From Daejeonella sp. (GTDB lineage: Bacteria > Bacteroidota > Bacteroidia > Sphingobacteriales > Sphingobacteriaceae): a stretch of DNA of 64,000 nucleotides. Every line of letters begins with the position of its first letter. Position 1 is the first letter of the stretch. Position numbers and translations under genes: made by a program. The notes below the pieces were generated by a model, which was not told the DNA's origin, ran no database searches, and saw only the letters and a program-made list of their open reading frames with translations. Location: the NCBI RefSeq assembly GCF_030684675.1, contig NZ_JAUXXZ010000081.1:101274-165273 (forward strand). Direction: 5' to 3'. This document shows positions 36,066-45,284 of this stretch, piece after piece.

Positions 36066-37370
36066 TTAATATAAGCCAAAAGATTTAAAAACAGAACTTC
36101 CTGCATAATTACTCCCTATCTCTTCATTGATTCTTAGCAGTTGATTATACTTGGCTAATCTCGAAGATCCGGCTACTGAGCCAATCTTGATCTGCCCGCC
36201 GTTTAATCCAACGGCAAGGTCCGCCAGAGTAGCATCTTCGGTTTCACCCGAACGGGCCGAGACCACTGTACTGAAACCCCCATTCTTTGCCATCCTGAGT
36301 GTATTTACAGTCTCGGTTAATGTTCCGATCTGATTCATTTTCACCAGGATCGAATTTCCGGCTTTCAGGTCAAAGCCTTTCTGCAATCGGACTTTATTTG
36401 TAGTAAAGAGATCATCGCCAATCAACTGAACATTTTTGCCTAATCGTTGTGTTAGAACCTGCCATCCCTCCCAGTCATTTTCAGCCAGGCCATCTTCAAT
36501 TGATATAACCGGATGCTCCCTGGTCCACTTCTCAAGCATATCAATCATTTGCTCAGAACTAAGGGAACGGTCTTCAGAATGCAGATGATACATTCCTGTA
36601 GCTTCATCGTAGAAATGAGATGAAGCCACATCCAGTGCTATCGCAACATCAGTACGTGGTTTATAACCACAAGCATGAAATACTTCTCCCAAAACCTCCA
36701 GAGCAGCTTCATTTGAAGGTAAAGCAGGCCCGAAACCGCCTTCATCAGCAAGCAAATAGGCATTATATCCCTTTTTTATCAGTATTTCCCTTGTTTTCCA
36801 GTACACATTATAGATCATTTCGAGTGCATCCGGATAGTTTTTGGGCGATACAGGTATGATCAGAAAATCCTGCAAATCAATATTCTTACCGGCATGCAAT
36901 CCTCCACTGATGATATTTACCATTGGAACAGGCATTGATACCGCATCTCCTGCAGGAAGGTATTTCTTAGCGAGGTATCTGAATAAGGGTTCTGATGCTT
37001 CATTCGCAGCCGCATGAATACAGGCAAAAGAAGCACCGAGAATTGCATTCGCGCCCAGCCTGGATTTTTCGGGAGTCCCATCCAGCTCAATCATTAAATT
37101 ATCAAGATGGTCCTGGTCTTCAATATCCTTACCAATCAATGCATTTCTGATTTCCTTATTTACATTCGCTACAGCTTTGCTCACCCCTTTACCCCGATGC
37201 CTGTTGCCCCCATCACGTAGTTCCAATGCCTCAAATTGACCGGTAGAGGCACCTGAAGGAACCATCATTCTTCCCATTTTACCTGATTCCAGAAATACAT
37301 CAACTTCAACGGTTGGGTTACCGCGGGAATCGAAAATTTCTCTGGCTTTTAAATCTTTTATTTTTGACAT
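36066..37370 (-). CDS. eno: Enolase (phosphopyruvate hydratase)
   Basis: 434-aa glycolytic enzyme converting 2-phosphoglycerate to phosphoenolpyruvate. N-terminal AREIFDSRGNPTVEVDVFL is present, as is the loop SGASTGQFEALELRDG. Metal ligands and catalytic residues are in LADEGGFGPA, ISIEDGLAENDW, LIGDDLFTTN and LVKMNQIGTLTET. The signature SARSGETEDATLADLAVG is complete. Length and all motifs fit a functional cytosolic enolase. Confidence 0.98.
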   Translation of the reverse strand: MSKIKDLKAREIFDSRGNPTVEVDVFLESGKMGRMMVPSGASTGQFEALELRDGGNRHRGKGVSKAVANVNKEIRNALIGKDIEDQDHLDNLMIELDGTPEKSRLGANAILGASFACIHAAANEASEPLFRYLAKKYLPAGDAVSMPVPMVNIISGGLHAGKNIDLQDFLIIPVSPKNYPDALEMIYNVYWKTREILIKKGYNAYLLADEGGFGPALPSNEAALEVLGEVFHACGYKPRTDVAIALDVASSHFYDEATGMYHLHSEDRSLSSEQMIDMLEKWTREHPVISIEDGLAENDWEGWQVLTQRLGKNVQLIGDDLFTTNKVRLQKGFDLKAGNSILVKMNQIGTLTETVNTLRMAKNGGFSTVVSARSGETEDATLADLAVGLNGGQIKIGSVAGSSRLAKYNQLLRINEEIGSNYAGSSVFKSFGLY

Positions 37371-37435
37371 GACATATTAAAATTAAGGGAATAAACGTGT
37401 GTATTCCGGAGGTAAAAATATCAAAAGAAACGATT

Positions 37436-38410
37436 TCAGAACTGCTTTTTGATTGCATCGAACACATTGAAGCCAGAATCTGCTCCTCTGATCCAGTCAA
37501 TGGCCGTAGTACGGATAATTTGCTTTAACGTTTCATCCTGAATATAATTTACAGGTGATTTTCCATCCATCCGGGCAAGCAGCATCAAACCAAGATGCGG
37601 TAGCAAATTACTGACCTGGCCCTTATAATTTGTAATGAAAACGTTAATCAGTTCAAGTATCTGAGCAGGTTTTTTTAAATGCCAGGCTTTTAGCATCAGG
37701 TGACCCAGACAATAAGCAAGATCAAATACCGGATTTCCCCAATGCGCCACTTCGTAATCGATCAAAACAATACGCCCGCTCTTTTCAACAAGCATATTCT
37801 TTGGAGAGAAATCTCCATGAACCAGACAGGTCTTTTGTTCAGTCAGTTCTTCTATCAAAGCATTGATTTCAGCCGAAAGCTCAGGATATTTATTGATTAA
37901 GAAACGGTGGAAGGGATCAATCCGGAGCTGAATGAAATATTTCTGATCGCTGAATCCTGCCTTCACCTGCTCATCAATTTTATGGCTCTGGCTATGAATC
38001 AGACTAAGAATATCGGCGGCACTTTTCGCAGTATCAGCATTGAAGACCCCATCCATCAGGCATTCCTTCCAGGTCTGAACACCTTCTTCGGCACAGGTCA
38101 TCATATAGATGTGGTTGACATAATCAACATGCAGGATCTTAGGGATATTGGAATCAGGAATGACCAGCTCCAGTTGCTTCATCACCTCATGCTCGCGATG
38201 GATTCGCTCCACATCCGAAAACCAGTCTGCCTTTACATCAAGTTTTTCAAGGGCCTGTTTGATTACCCAGCGATCATTATTGACACTGATCTTCCAAACC
38301 CGGCATGAAACCCCTCCGGAGAGATGCTCTACCCGGGCATCATCATCCCCATTTATAAGCCCTTCCTGATTGAGATATGTAATTACTTCTTCCTTTGAAT
38401 CAAGTATCAT
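37436..38410 (-). CDS. APH-family phosphotransferase (aminoglycoside/choline kinase-like)
   Basis: 324-aa kinase-like protein. The catalytic Brenner motif is CLVHGDFSPKNMLV (about residues 195-208). The metal-binding aspartate is in IVLIDYEVAHWGNPVFDLAY (about 213-232). The nucleotide Lys is probably in DRWVIKQALEKL (about 46-57). Such proteins phosphorylate small hydroxyl compounds. Nothing in the sequence or the neighbours (enolase, symporter) fixes the substrate, and an antibiotic resistance role is not supported. Confidence 0.85.
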   Translation of the reverse strand: MILDSKEEVITYLNQEGLINGDDDARVEHLSGGVSCRVWKISVNNDRWVIKQALEKLDVKADWFSDVERIHREHEVMKQLELVIPDSNIPKILHVDYVNHIYMMTCAEEGVQTWKECLMDGVFNADTAKSAADILSLIHSQSHKIDEQVKAGFSDQKYFIQLRIDPFHRFLINKYPELSAEINALIEELTEQKTCLVHGDFSPKNMLVEKSGRIVLIDYEVAHWGNPVFDLAYCLGHLMLKAWHLKKPAQILELINVFITNYKGQVSNLLPHLGLMLLARMDGKSPVNYIQDETLKQIIRTTAIDWIRGADSGFNVFDAIKKQF

Positions 38411-38463
38411 GTCTAATTGTATGCTAATTCGCTAAAATAGTCCAGAATTGATTTAACCGGATT

Positions 38464-40119
38464 CTACCAGTAAATACCATACAATGCTGCAATTATCCCG
38501 ATTATGAATAATGCTCCAACTGCAAATCCCGGAGTTGTACGGAACATGCTGTTATCCACTTTCAAAGCATTCGGAATAACGCCATTTCTGTTTTCATAGA
38601 TGCTAATCAGGTACATAACCAGCACACAAATAATAAAAACAAATCCCATTCGGTCTATGAATGGAATCTCATAAACCCCTGCTGCATTTGCAACCGAAAA
38701 TCCTGTAGAATTCAGGAATTGCAGATCCACGTAGTCGGGCATGAATTTAAAAAGTATTGAGAGTAGAAAGCCGCCAATGGTTGCAAATAAGGCCGCATTG
38801 GAGGTAGCCTTTTTCCAGAAAAACCCGAGCAGGAACATCGCCAGAATTCCCGGAGAGACAAAACCTGTATACTCCTGAATGTACTGGAAACCTCCTTTTT
38901 TATCAATGCCCAAATAAGGTGCGATAACCACAGCCATGATCATGGAAATCACAATAACCCAGCGCCCAACTTCTACCTGCCTTTTTTCATCCGCAACCGG
39001 ATTTAATACCTTTTTATAAATATCGAGTGTAAAGATAGTTGCAATACTATTGGCCTTACCGGCGAGTGAAGCTACCACAGCAGCAGTAAGTGCTGCAAAA
39101 GCAAGACCCTTTAATCCTACAGGCAATAAATTCAAAAGTACAGGATAAGCCCGGTCGGCCATAACCTCTCCGTTCAGCATCATTTCATCTCTGAAAACAT
39201 TCTCTTTAAATAAAACATAAGCTGCAATGCCCGGAAGAACCACGATTACCGGCATTAATAGTTTCAGGAAAGCTGCAAAAAGAATTCCGCTGCGGGCCGT
39301 TTGAAGATCCGCACCCAATGCTCTCTGGGTAATGTATTGATTACAGCCCCAATAATTCAGATTGACGATCCACATCCCGCCAACAAGCACTGCAAGTCCG
39401 GGAAGGTCAATAAAATAAGGATCGTCCTTTTCAAAGATCATCTGAAAATGATCTCCCGAATTTTTAGTCAGTAGATTGAAGCCGTTGACCGGCCCCTCTG
39501 AGCCAAAATGCTGAGCCACCATATCCAATGCAAGATAAGTGGTTACCAAACCGCCCAGCACCAGGAACACTACCTGGATTACATCGGTATAACCGATCAC
39601 ATTCATCCCCCCAAGGGTAATAACAATGGCAAACAATGCCAGTCCGACCATACACACAGCAAAATCAAGTCCTGAGATGCTGCTTATTGCCAATGCACCC
39701 AGAAAGAGTATGGAAGTTAAGTTGACCACTACATATAATAAAAGCCAAAAAACGGCCATAATCATCGCAACAGTCTCATTATACCTCGTTTTGAGAAACT
39801 GCGGCATGGTATAAATCTTATTCTTGAGATAGATCGGGATAAAAAATACCGCAACTACGAGGAGGGTAACTGCTGCAAGCCATTCATAGGCAGCGATGGC
39901 GAGCCCCATGGTAAAGCCCGAGCCACTCATTCCGATAAATTGTTCGGCAGAAATATTTGATGCGATCAGCGAGGCACCAATAGCCCACCAGGTTAAGGAG
40001 TCTTTGGCAAGGAAATAATCCTTGGAGTCTTCATGCTTCTTTCGCTTGTACACATACCATCCATATGTACTAACTATAATAAAATAAATAAAGAATACTA
40101 TATAGTCTGGTGTTTGCAT
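38464..40119 (-). CDS. Sodium:solute symporter (SGLT-like)
   Basis: 551 aa with about 14 membrane helices, of the SSS family. The start DYIVFFIYFIIVSTYGWYVY is followed by the family motif GASLIASNISAEQFIGMSGS (about residues 50-69), which lines the Na+ site. LAGKANSIATIFTLDIYKK (about residues 355-373) is also typical. Sequence features are closest to Na+/sugar or Na+/myo-inositol transporters. The substrate is not determinable here. Confidence 0.92.
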   Translation of the reverse strand: MQTPDYIVFFIYFIIVSTYGWYVYKRKKHEDSKDYFLAKDSLTWWAIGASLIASNISAEQFIGMSGSGFTMGLAIAAYEWLAAVTLLVVAVFFIPIYLKNKIYTMPQFLKTRYNETVAMIMAVFWLLLYVVVNLTSILFLGALAISSISGLDFAVCMVGLALFAIVITLGGMNVIGYTDVIQVVFLVLGGLVTTYLALDMVAQHFGSEGPVNGFNLLTKNSGDHFQMIFEKDDPYFIDLPGLAVLVGGMWIVNLNYWGCNQYITQRALGADLQTARSGILFAAFLKLLMPVIVVLPGIAAYVLFKENVFRDEMMLNGEVMADRAYPVLLNLLPVGLKGLAFAALTAAVVASLAGKANSIATIFTLDIYKKVLNPVADEKRQVEVGRWVIVISMIMAVVIAPYLGIDKKGGFQYIQEYTGFVSPGILAMFLLGFFWKKATSNAALFATIGGFLLSILFKFMPDYVDLQFLNSTGFSVANAAGVYEIPFIDRMGFVFIICVLVMYLISIYENRNGVIPNALKVDNSMFRTTPGFAVGALFIIGIIAALYGIYW

Positions 40120-40476
40120 ACTCTTAACAGATTGATTAAATAAACCTATTAAAAATTTTGCAATTATTTATCGCAACAAGAAGCTATGCACTTCAAATTG
40201 AAAGCTTACAGTCAAAAGTTTGGAATGAGGATAGCTAAATTTAATTTCTGATGAGATAAATCAAAAACCTAAATGCTATAGATAATCAATATTTCTAAAT
40301 TGTAACACTTATTAGACAAAGACGTACAACTGTGATAGAACATAAAACCAATTAATAAACAGCAAATATTTTTAATTAATTGCGGTAGTCTTAATGAGAG
40401 TCTACGTTTAAATGTTCAGATTAATTCTGATCTGAAATCTGATTAAAAAACTATTATCAATTAAAAATGTAAACTC
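40120..40476. other. Intergenic stretch with no feature seen
   Basis: 357 nt of AT-rich DNA between divergent genes. No gene, strong hairpin or consensus -7 box was found. Confidence 0.5.
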
Positions 40477-40734
40477 ATGGTTATGAATCGAATAACTTTT
40501 TTTATTTTATTGATAATTCCTTCATTTCTTGTAGGCATTCTAATTGCTTATCTAGATGAAATTTTTGGAGACAAATATTTCAAGCTAGTGATAAGTCTTT
40601 GGATAATTGTCTATATACCGGTTCTAATTATTCTCAGAATGAGAAGTTTGGGCTTTACCTTAAAAGAAGGTTTTAAAGCTATGGTCCCATTTTTGGGTTC
40701 TAATCTTAGAAATAGAATCTGGTTTGGAAAATAA
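40477..40734 (+). CDS. Small hypothetical membrane protein
   Basis: 85 aa (or 83 from the ATG at 40483). Two hydrophobic segments (ITFFILLIIPSFLVGILIAY and LVISLWIIVYIPVLIIL) are followed by a basic cytoplasmic tail, GFTLKEGFKAMVPFLGSNLR. It has no family name that I recognise. A perfect 12-bp-stem hairpin 3 nt after the stop, and the sensible membrane topology, argue that it is a real gene. Function is unknown. Confidence 0.6.
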   Translation: MVMNRITFFILLIIPSFLVGILIAYLDEIFGDKYFKLVISLWIIVYIPVLIILRMRSLGFTLKEGFKAMVPFLGSNLRNRIWFGK

Positions 40735-40737
40735 ATG

Positions 40738-40772
40738 ATTGAGGATAATGAGTCTGGCTTATTATCCTCAAT
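40738..40772. terminator. Hairpin terminator after the small membrane protein
   Basis: ATTGAGGATAAT (40738-40749) and ATTATCCTCAAT (40761-40772) are a perfect inverted repeat. Only a weak T stretch follows. Confidence 0.6.
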
Positions 40773-40842
40773 TTGCCATGTATTTGAATAGCTTACCCCT
40801 CGAAAACACGAGCTTTATTTCACATAAAAATTTTGTATAATT

Positions 40843-41862
40843 CTAGTAAACTGTGAGTTCACCTCTCAGATCAGTTTCAAGATATTCTGCGATCTTCTTA
40901 TTGCTCTTAAAATTACCCCGTAGATACATCAGTTTGGTTACTGCAGCTTCAAAGGTCATATCGTACCCGCTGACTACCCCCATTTCCCTGAGTTCCCGGC
41001 TGGTTTCATATCGTCCAAGTTCCACAGTACCAACCTTACACTGGGAAATATTCAAAATAAGCTTGCCACCCATAATTGCTTCGCGCAAGAGATCCAGAAA
41101 CCATTTTTGAGTGGATGTATTCCCAGATCCGAAAGTCTCCATAATTACCGCCTTACACTCTGCTGAAAGGGCCGACTTTACAATTGCCGGACTAATTCCA
41201 GGGTATAATTTCAATATTCCAATCGCACTATCCAGCTTTGTATGAAATTTTACAGGTTCGGAATTCGGTTTCAGAATATAGTTTCTATTGAACTTCAGAT
41301 AAACACCGGCTTCAGCAAGTATCGGGTAGTTTGGCGATCTGAATGCTTCGAATTTCTCGGAATTGTACTTGAATGCACGGTTACCTCTGAATAATTTATA
41401 ATCAAAGTAGATACAAACCTCGGGTACCATGGCTTTGCCTTTTCTTTTTTCTGCTGCGATCTCCAAAGCAGTAATCAGGTTTTCTTTCGCATCGGTACGT
41501 ATTCCGTTTACGGGTAGCTGCGATCCTGTAAAAATTACAGGCTTGTCCAGATTCTCGATCATGAAACTCAAAGCTGAGGCAGTATAAGCCATCGTATCTG
41601 AACCGTGCAGGATGACAAAACCATCATACTGATCATAATCTCTTTGAATGCGCAATGCCAGCTCCTTATAGATCTCCGGACTCATATTGGATGAATCAAT
41701 CAAAGGATCAAATGAGTGTACTGTAAACTGATACTTAAGCCTTTTTAGTTCGGGCACATGATCAGTGATCTGCTCAAAATTAAAGGGAACCAATACTCCG
41801 GATTTCGGATCATTGATCATACCGATCGTACCTCCGGTATAAATTATCAGAACATTGGTCAT
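40843..41862 (-). CDS. ansA: Type I (cytoplasmic) L-asparaginase
   Basis: 339-aa enzyme hydrolysing asparagine to aspartate and ammonia. The first catalytic Thr is in LIIYTGGTIGMI (about residues 5-16). The second is in FVILHGSDTMAYTASAL (about 82-98). Absence of a signal peptide points to the cytosolic low-affinity class. It stands alone, with TatD about 90 nt upstream on the same strand. Confidence 0.95.
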   Translation of the reverse strand: MTNVLIIYTGGTIGMINDPKSGVLVPFNFEQITDHVPELKRLKYQFTVHSFDPLIDSSNMSPEIYKELALRIQRDYDQYDGFVILHGSDTMAYTASALSFMIENLDKPVIFTGSQLPVNGIRTDAKENLITALEIAAEKRKGKAMVPEVCIYFDYKLFRGNRAFKYNSEKFEAFRSPNYPILAEAGVYLKFNRNYILKPNSEPVKFHTKLDSAIGILKLYPGISPAIVKSALSAECKAVIMETFGSGNTSTQKWFLDLLREAIMGGKLILNISQCKVGTVELGRYETSRELREMGVVSGYDMTFEAAVTKLMYLRGNFKSNKKIAEYLETDLRGELTVY

Positions 41863-41952
41863 TGTGTAATTAATTGGTTATTGGATTGTAAAGATAGAAA
41901 AAGAAGGTAAATGAAATCATTTCCTGAATTGAGTTTGGTTAATATCAAATGC

Positions 41953-42720
41953 CTAAACGCCAAAGACCTTTTCAGAATTAAGGGTAGTTATTCTGGCAAC
42001 TTCTTCAATAGGAATCTGCATCAGATCTGCAAGCTTCTGTGCCACATAAACCAGGTAACTGCTTTCATTTTGTTTTCCGCGGAATGGAACAGGTGTTAGG
42101 TATGGCGAATCAGTCTCAAGAACAAGGTGCTCTAATGAAATATCCTGTACAACTTTATCCAAACCTGAATTTTTATAGGTCAGCACTCCACCAATACCAA
42201 GATAAAATCCGAGGCTGATTACTTTTTCTGCCTGATCAGCATCCCCGGTAAAACAATGGAAGATACCCCTGAGTTTATCATCCTTTAATTCATCCAGAAT
42301 TTCAAAGATCTCATCAAATGCTTCCCGGCAATGGATCACGATGGGCAGACTCATTTGCTTAGCCCAGCCAATCTGAGTGCGAAAGGCTTCCTGTTGTATG
42401 TTTAAAGTAGATTTATCCCAGTAAAGATCAATACCGATCTCGCCAATAGCATAAATTTTTCTGATGTTTGCTTCTTTATAGATATGTGCTAACTCCTCTT
42501 TGAAATCTTCTTTCACATCACAGGGATGCAAACCCAGCATAGGAAAACAATGCTGCGGATATTTCTCTGCCAGCCCAAAAACCAATGGTATTGATTTGGA
42601 ATCAACATTGGGCAAAAAGAGTCGGCTAACCTGATTATCCAGACTTCTTTTCATCAGCTCTGTCAGTTTTGCAGGATCTGTTTCGTAATATAAATGGGTA
42701 TGGGTATCCGTCAGAATCAT
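41953..42720 (-). CDS. tatD: TatD-family metal-dependent DNase
   Basis: 255 aa from the ATG at 42720. A start 15 nt earlier would add MLICR before the conserved MILTDTHTHLYY. Metal ligands are visible: THTH (residues 5-8), GEIGIDLYWD, VIHCREAFDE, IFHCFTGDADQAE and LVLETDSPYLTP. TatD proteins are 3'-5' DNases acting in DNA repair or degradation. A terminator separates it from the upstream pseudouridine synthase, so it needs its own promoter. Confidence 0.93.
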   Translation of the reverse strand: MILTDTHTHLYYETDPAKLTELMKRSLDNQVSRLFLPNVDSKSIPLVFGLAEKYPQHCFPMLGLHPCDVKEDFKEELAHIYKEANIRKIYAIGEIGIDLYWDKSTLNIQQEAFRTQIGWAKQMSLPIVIHCREAFDEIFEILDELKDDKLRGIFHCFTGDADQAEKVISLGFYLGIGGVLTYKNSGLDKVVQDISLEHLVLETDSPYLTPVPFRGKQNESSYLVYVAQKLADLMQIPIEEVARITTLNSEKVFGV

Positions 42721-42733
42721 TCTGCAAATTAAC

Positions 42734-42764
42734 AAAAAAGCCTTCGGGTAATCCCAAAGGCTTT
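42734..42764 (-). terminator. Rho-independent terminator after the pseudouridine synthase
   Basis: AAAGCCTT-C-GGG (42737-42748) pairs with CCC-A-AAGGCTTT (42753-42764) around TAAT. On the minus strand it is followed by a T6 run (42739-42734). It sits immediately after the stop at 42770. Confidence 0.85.
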
Positions 42765-42769
42765 AAATC

Positions 42770-44170
42770 TTATTTAATCAGGTGTTTAAGCTGAATGATC
42801 TCTTTTTCTTCCAGATATCTCCAGCGACCTCTTGGAAGGTCCTTTTTAGTCAGCTGAGAATAGACTACACGGTCAAGTTTGACTACTTCATAACCAAGAC
42901 TCTCAAAAATCCGCCTGACCACCCTGTTTTTTCCACTATGGATTTGAATCCCAACCTCTTTTTTACTCCCTCCCGCAACATAACTAACCTGATCAGGCTT
43001 AATTACACCATCTTCAAGCTCAACTCCAAATTGGATTTTATTCAAATCACCCTGAGATAAACTTTTGTTCAATTCAACCTGGTATAGTTTTGTAATATTA
43101 TTTCGGGGGTGGGATAATTTCTCTGCGAGATCACCATCATTGGTCATCAGCAATAAACCCGTTGTATTTCTGTCAAGACGCCCTACCGGATAGATTCGCT
43201 CACGCGAAGCTTTCTCAACCAGACTCATAACCGTTTTACGTTCCTGAGGATCGTCAGTGGTAGTGATATAATCTTTCGGTTTATTCAGTAAAACATAAAC
43301 CATTTTCTCTCTTTTCAGGTTCTCTCCGTTGTAACGGATTAAATCCTTAGCAGGATCAACTTTATATCCGAGCTCAGTTACCGGAACACCATTCACAGAA
43401 ACCACTCCTGCTGCAATCAATTCATCGGCTTTTCTTCTCGAACAAATACCTGCATTGGCAATAAAACGATTCAAACGGATTAGTCCGTCATCTTTTACTG
43501 CTACAGGCTTTTTACTTCGCTTATTTCCTAAATGCTCTTCTGAACTCCATTTTCTGTCATCAGATCTGTATTTAGGACGATCGAATTCGGAAGATTCACT
43601 GGGCTGACGTGATTTGAACGGCTTATCATTGAATCTTTTTACAGGTGCATTTTTGTCAGAATATTTATTATCACGGGACTGGAACGGTTTCCTTTCGGTG
43701 TCCTTAGATCCTGAAAAGGGTTTTCTATCTCCTTGAGGTTTTTCAGAAAACGACCTTTTGCCACTTTCGCTTCTATCTGAATAAGGTCTTTTTTCTGTTT
43801 GAGATCTGTCAGAATAAGGTTTTCTGTCTCCTGTTTGTGGCCTGCCTCCATGTGGTTTTTTATCACCGAATGGTTTCCTTTCTGGACGATCAGAAGCTGA
43901 ACGGCGATCATCAGAACGTCCGAAACTCTTTGGACTTCTCTTTTCTGAGGAGAAGCTGGAACCTGATTTATCATCAGAACTTCTGAAACTGCTTTTAAAT
44001 GGTTTCTTTGGATCGTCTGAGAATAACTTCTTCTTGGTGTTGCTGGTACTTTCCTGACGGTCTGATTTGTAAGAGTTACTTTTCGAACCAGAACCTGAAG
44101 CCGGTTTTGTAGTTCGCTTAGACTTTTCGGATTTGTCGTCGCGACTGTTCCTTTTATTTTTGAATGGCAT
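42770..44170 (-). CDS. RsuA/RluB-family pseudouridine synthase with long basic N-terminal extension
   Basis: 466 aa. The C-terminal 245 residues are a complete RsuA/RluB/E/F-type enzyme. They comprise an S4 RNA-binding domain (LNRFIANAGICSRRKADELI) and the catalytic loop YPVGRLDRNTTGLLLMTNDG with the nucleophilic Asp, then the usual KLYQVELNK and GKNRVVRRIFESLGY. It modifies large-subunit rRNA (RluB position is the usual assignment). The first 220 residues are low-complexity, rich in Ser, Lys, Arg, Asp, Gly and Pro, with reiterated D-R/K-K/R-P-F/Y-S units. They are predicted disordered and RNA-binding. Such heads are common in Bacteroidetes, but vary in length. Confidence 0.92.
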   Translation of the reverse strand: MPFKNKRNSRDDKSEKSKRTTKPASGSGSKSNSYKSDRQESTSNTKKKLFSDDPKKPFKSSFRSSDDKSGSSFSSEKRSPKSFGRSDDRRSASDRPERKPFGDKKPHGGRPQTGDRKPYSDRSQTEKRPYSDRSESGKRSFSEKPQGDRKPFSGSKDTERKPFQSRDNKYSDKNAPVKRFNDKPFKSRQPSESSEFDRPKYRSDDRKWSSEEHLGNKRSKKPVAVKDDGLIRLNRFIANAGICSRRKADELIAAGVVSVNGVPVTELGYKVDPAKDLIRYNGENLKREKMVYVLLNKPKDYITTTDDPQERKTVMSLVEKASRERIYPVGRLDRNTTGLLLMTNDGDLAEKLSHPRNNITKLYQVELNKSLSQGDLNKIQFGVELEDGVIKPDQVSYVAGGSKKEVGIQIHSGKNRVVRRIFESLGYEVVKLDRVVYSQLTKKDLPRGRWRYLEEKEIIQLKHLIK

Positions 44171-44317
44171 GATACGCTTTTTATCTCCTTAAAAGAGAAC
44201 CACAAATGTAAGCAAAAATACGGAAACAGAGCTGATTTAATATTGAAAATCAGATCCTAAACTCCATCAGAAAATTACTTCAAAAACAGCTCCATCACAG
44301 GGCCGATTTCATAACTA

Positions 44318-44349
44318 TTTGATAATTAGATATATATTTTATACCTTTG
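44318..44349 (+). promoter_or_regulatory. Promoter of the lytic transglycosylase gene
   Basis: TTTG at 44318-44321 (-33) and TACCTTTG at 44342-44349 (-7) with a 20-nt spacer match the Bacteroidetes sigma consensus. The ATG is 41 nt downstream with SD AGAGAGG. Confidence 0.75.
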
Positions 44350-44389
44350 TAAAAAATATCCTTATTTGGAACTAAAAAGAGAGGTAAAA

Positions 44390-45214
44390 ATGATAAAGAA
44401 ACACTTGATAACGTGTTCTGTGATGTTGGGCTTGCTGTTAACTGCCAAGATGTTTATTTATAGTACTCCTGCAACTTTTGATAATTATTTAAAAACGATT
44501 CAGGGGGCTCAAAACGACGAATTTTCAATCGAACCCTATTTCAATACACTGAGTTTCGCTAATGAAACTCTACCATTGGGAGATCAGCGCATCAAGCTGA
44601 AAATGAATGCTATTTTAAGCGCTCATTCTTACGAGGCATTACAGACTTCAAAACTTCACAGGCAGGCAGAAAAATGGTTCCCGATCATTGAACCTATATT
44701 GAAGCAATACGGAATTCCTGCTGATTTTAAATATGTGCCTTTGGTTGAAAGCGGACTTCAGGGTGGAACCTCACCTAAAGGGGCATCAGGTTACTGGCAA
44801 TTTATGCCACAAACTGCGCGGGATTTTGGACTTAAAGTAACCACTGAGCTTGATGAAAGGCAAAATATTCGTAAATCGAGTATTGCTGCTGCAAAATACA
44901 TCAAATCTTTATATCGTGAGTTTAATAGCTGGACACTGGCTGCTGCTGCCTATAATATTGGTGAGGGCAGTCTTAAACGTCAGATGCATAAACAAAGCCA
45001 GGACAACTACTATAAAATGAAGTTGAACAGAGAAACAGCTTCTTATGTTTATAAGCTAATCTCAATGAAAGAGATTATCGAAAACCCCACCCGTTACGGA
45101 TACAACAACAGGGCAAGCAGGCTTTTAGTTAATGCGAATGCAGAAAGTAAATCACTTTTTGATGCCAATACCGGAAGAAATAATACTTCTTACCCGCAAA
45201 TCTTAAAGAACTAA
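44390..45214 (+). CDS. Lytic transglycosylase (SLT domain)
   Basis: 274 aa from the ATG at 44390, chosen over a TTG at 44366 because AGAGAGG lies 5 nt upstream of the ATG and the signal peptide starts there (HLITCSVMLGLLLTAKMF). The SLT domain spans about residues 95-235. The catalytic Glu is in VPLVESGLQGG, followed by SPKGASGYWQFMPQTARDFG and AAAAYNIGEGSL. It cleaves peptidoglycan to 1,6-anhydromuropeptides in the periplasm (MltD/Slt type, without LysM repeats). An IS element end 22 nt downstream supplies its terminator. Confidence 0.93.
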   Translation: MIKKHLITCSVMLGLLLTAKMFIYSTPATFDNYLKTIQGAQNDEFSIEPYFNTLSFANETLPLGDQRIKLKMNAILSAHSYEALQTSKLHRQAEKWFPIIEPILKQYGIPADFKYVPLVESGLQGGTSPKGASGYWQFMPQTARDFGLKVTTELDERQNIRKSSIAAAKYIKSLYREFNSWTLAAAAYNIGEGSLKRQMHKQSQDNYYKMKLNRETASYVYKLISMKEIIENPTRYGYNNRASRLLVNANAESKSLFDANTGRNNTSYPQILKN

Positions 45215-45236
45215 CCATAATAAACCAATCAGAGAG

Positions 45237-45284
45237 GGCCGGATTTCTCCCAGTCATGGTCGGAAGAAATTCCGGCCATTTTTT
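45237..45284 (+). terminator. Terminator formed by the left IS end
   Basis: GGCCGGA (45237-45243) pairs with TCCGGCC (45271-45277), with extra pairing of TTTCT/AGAAA inside, and a T6 run follows (45279-45284). It lies just after the transglycosylase stop. Confidence 0.65.

Noticed and set aside
37436..38410. An aminoglycoside-resistance gene
   Set aside because: Only the general APH kinase motifs are present and the neighbours are metabolic; nothing supports drug specificity.
43639..44205. A 188-codon open frame on the minus strand overlapping the head of the pseudouridine synthase
   Set aside because: It is a frame-shifted reading of the low-complexity Ser/Lys/Arg-rich head. It has no recognisable domain, and the other frame continues into a complete enzyme.
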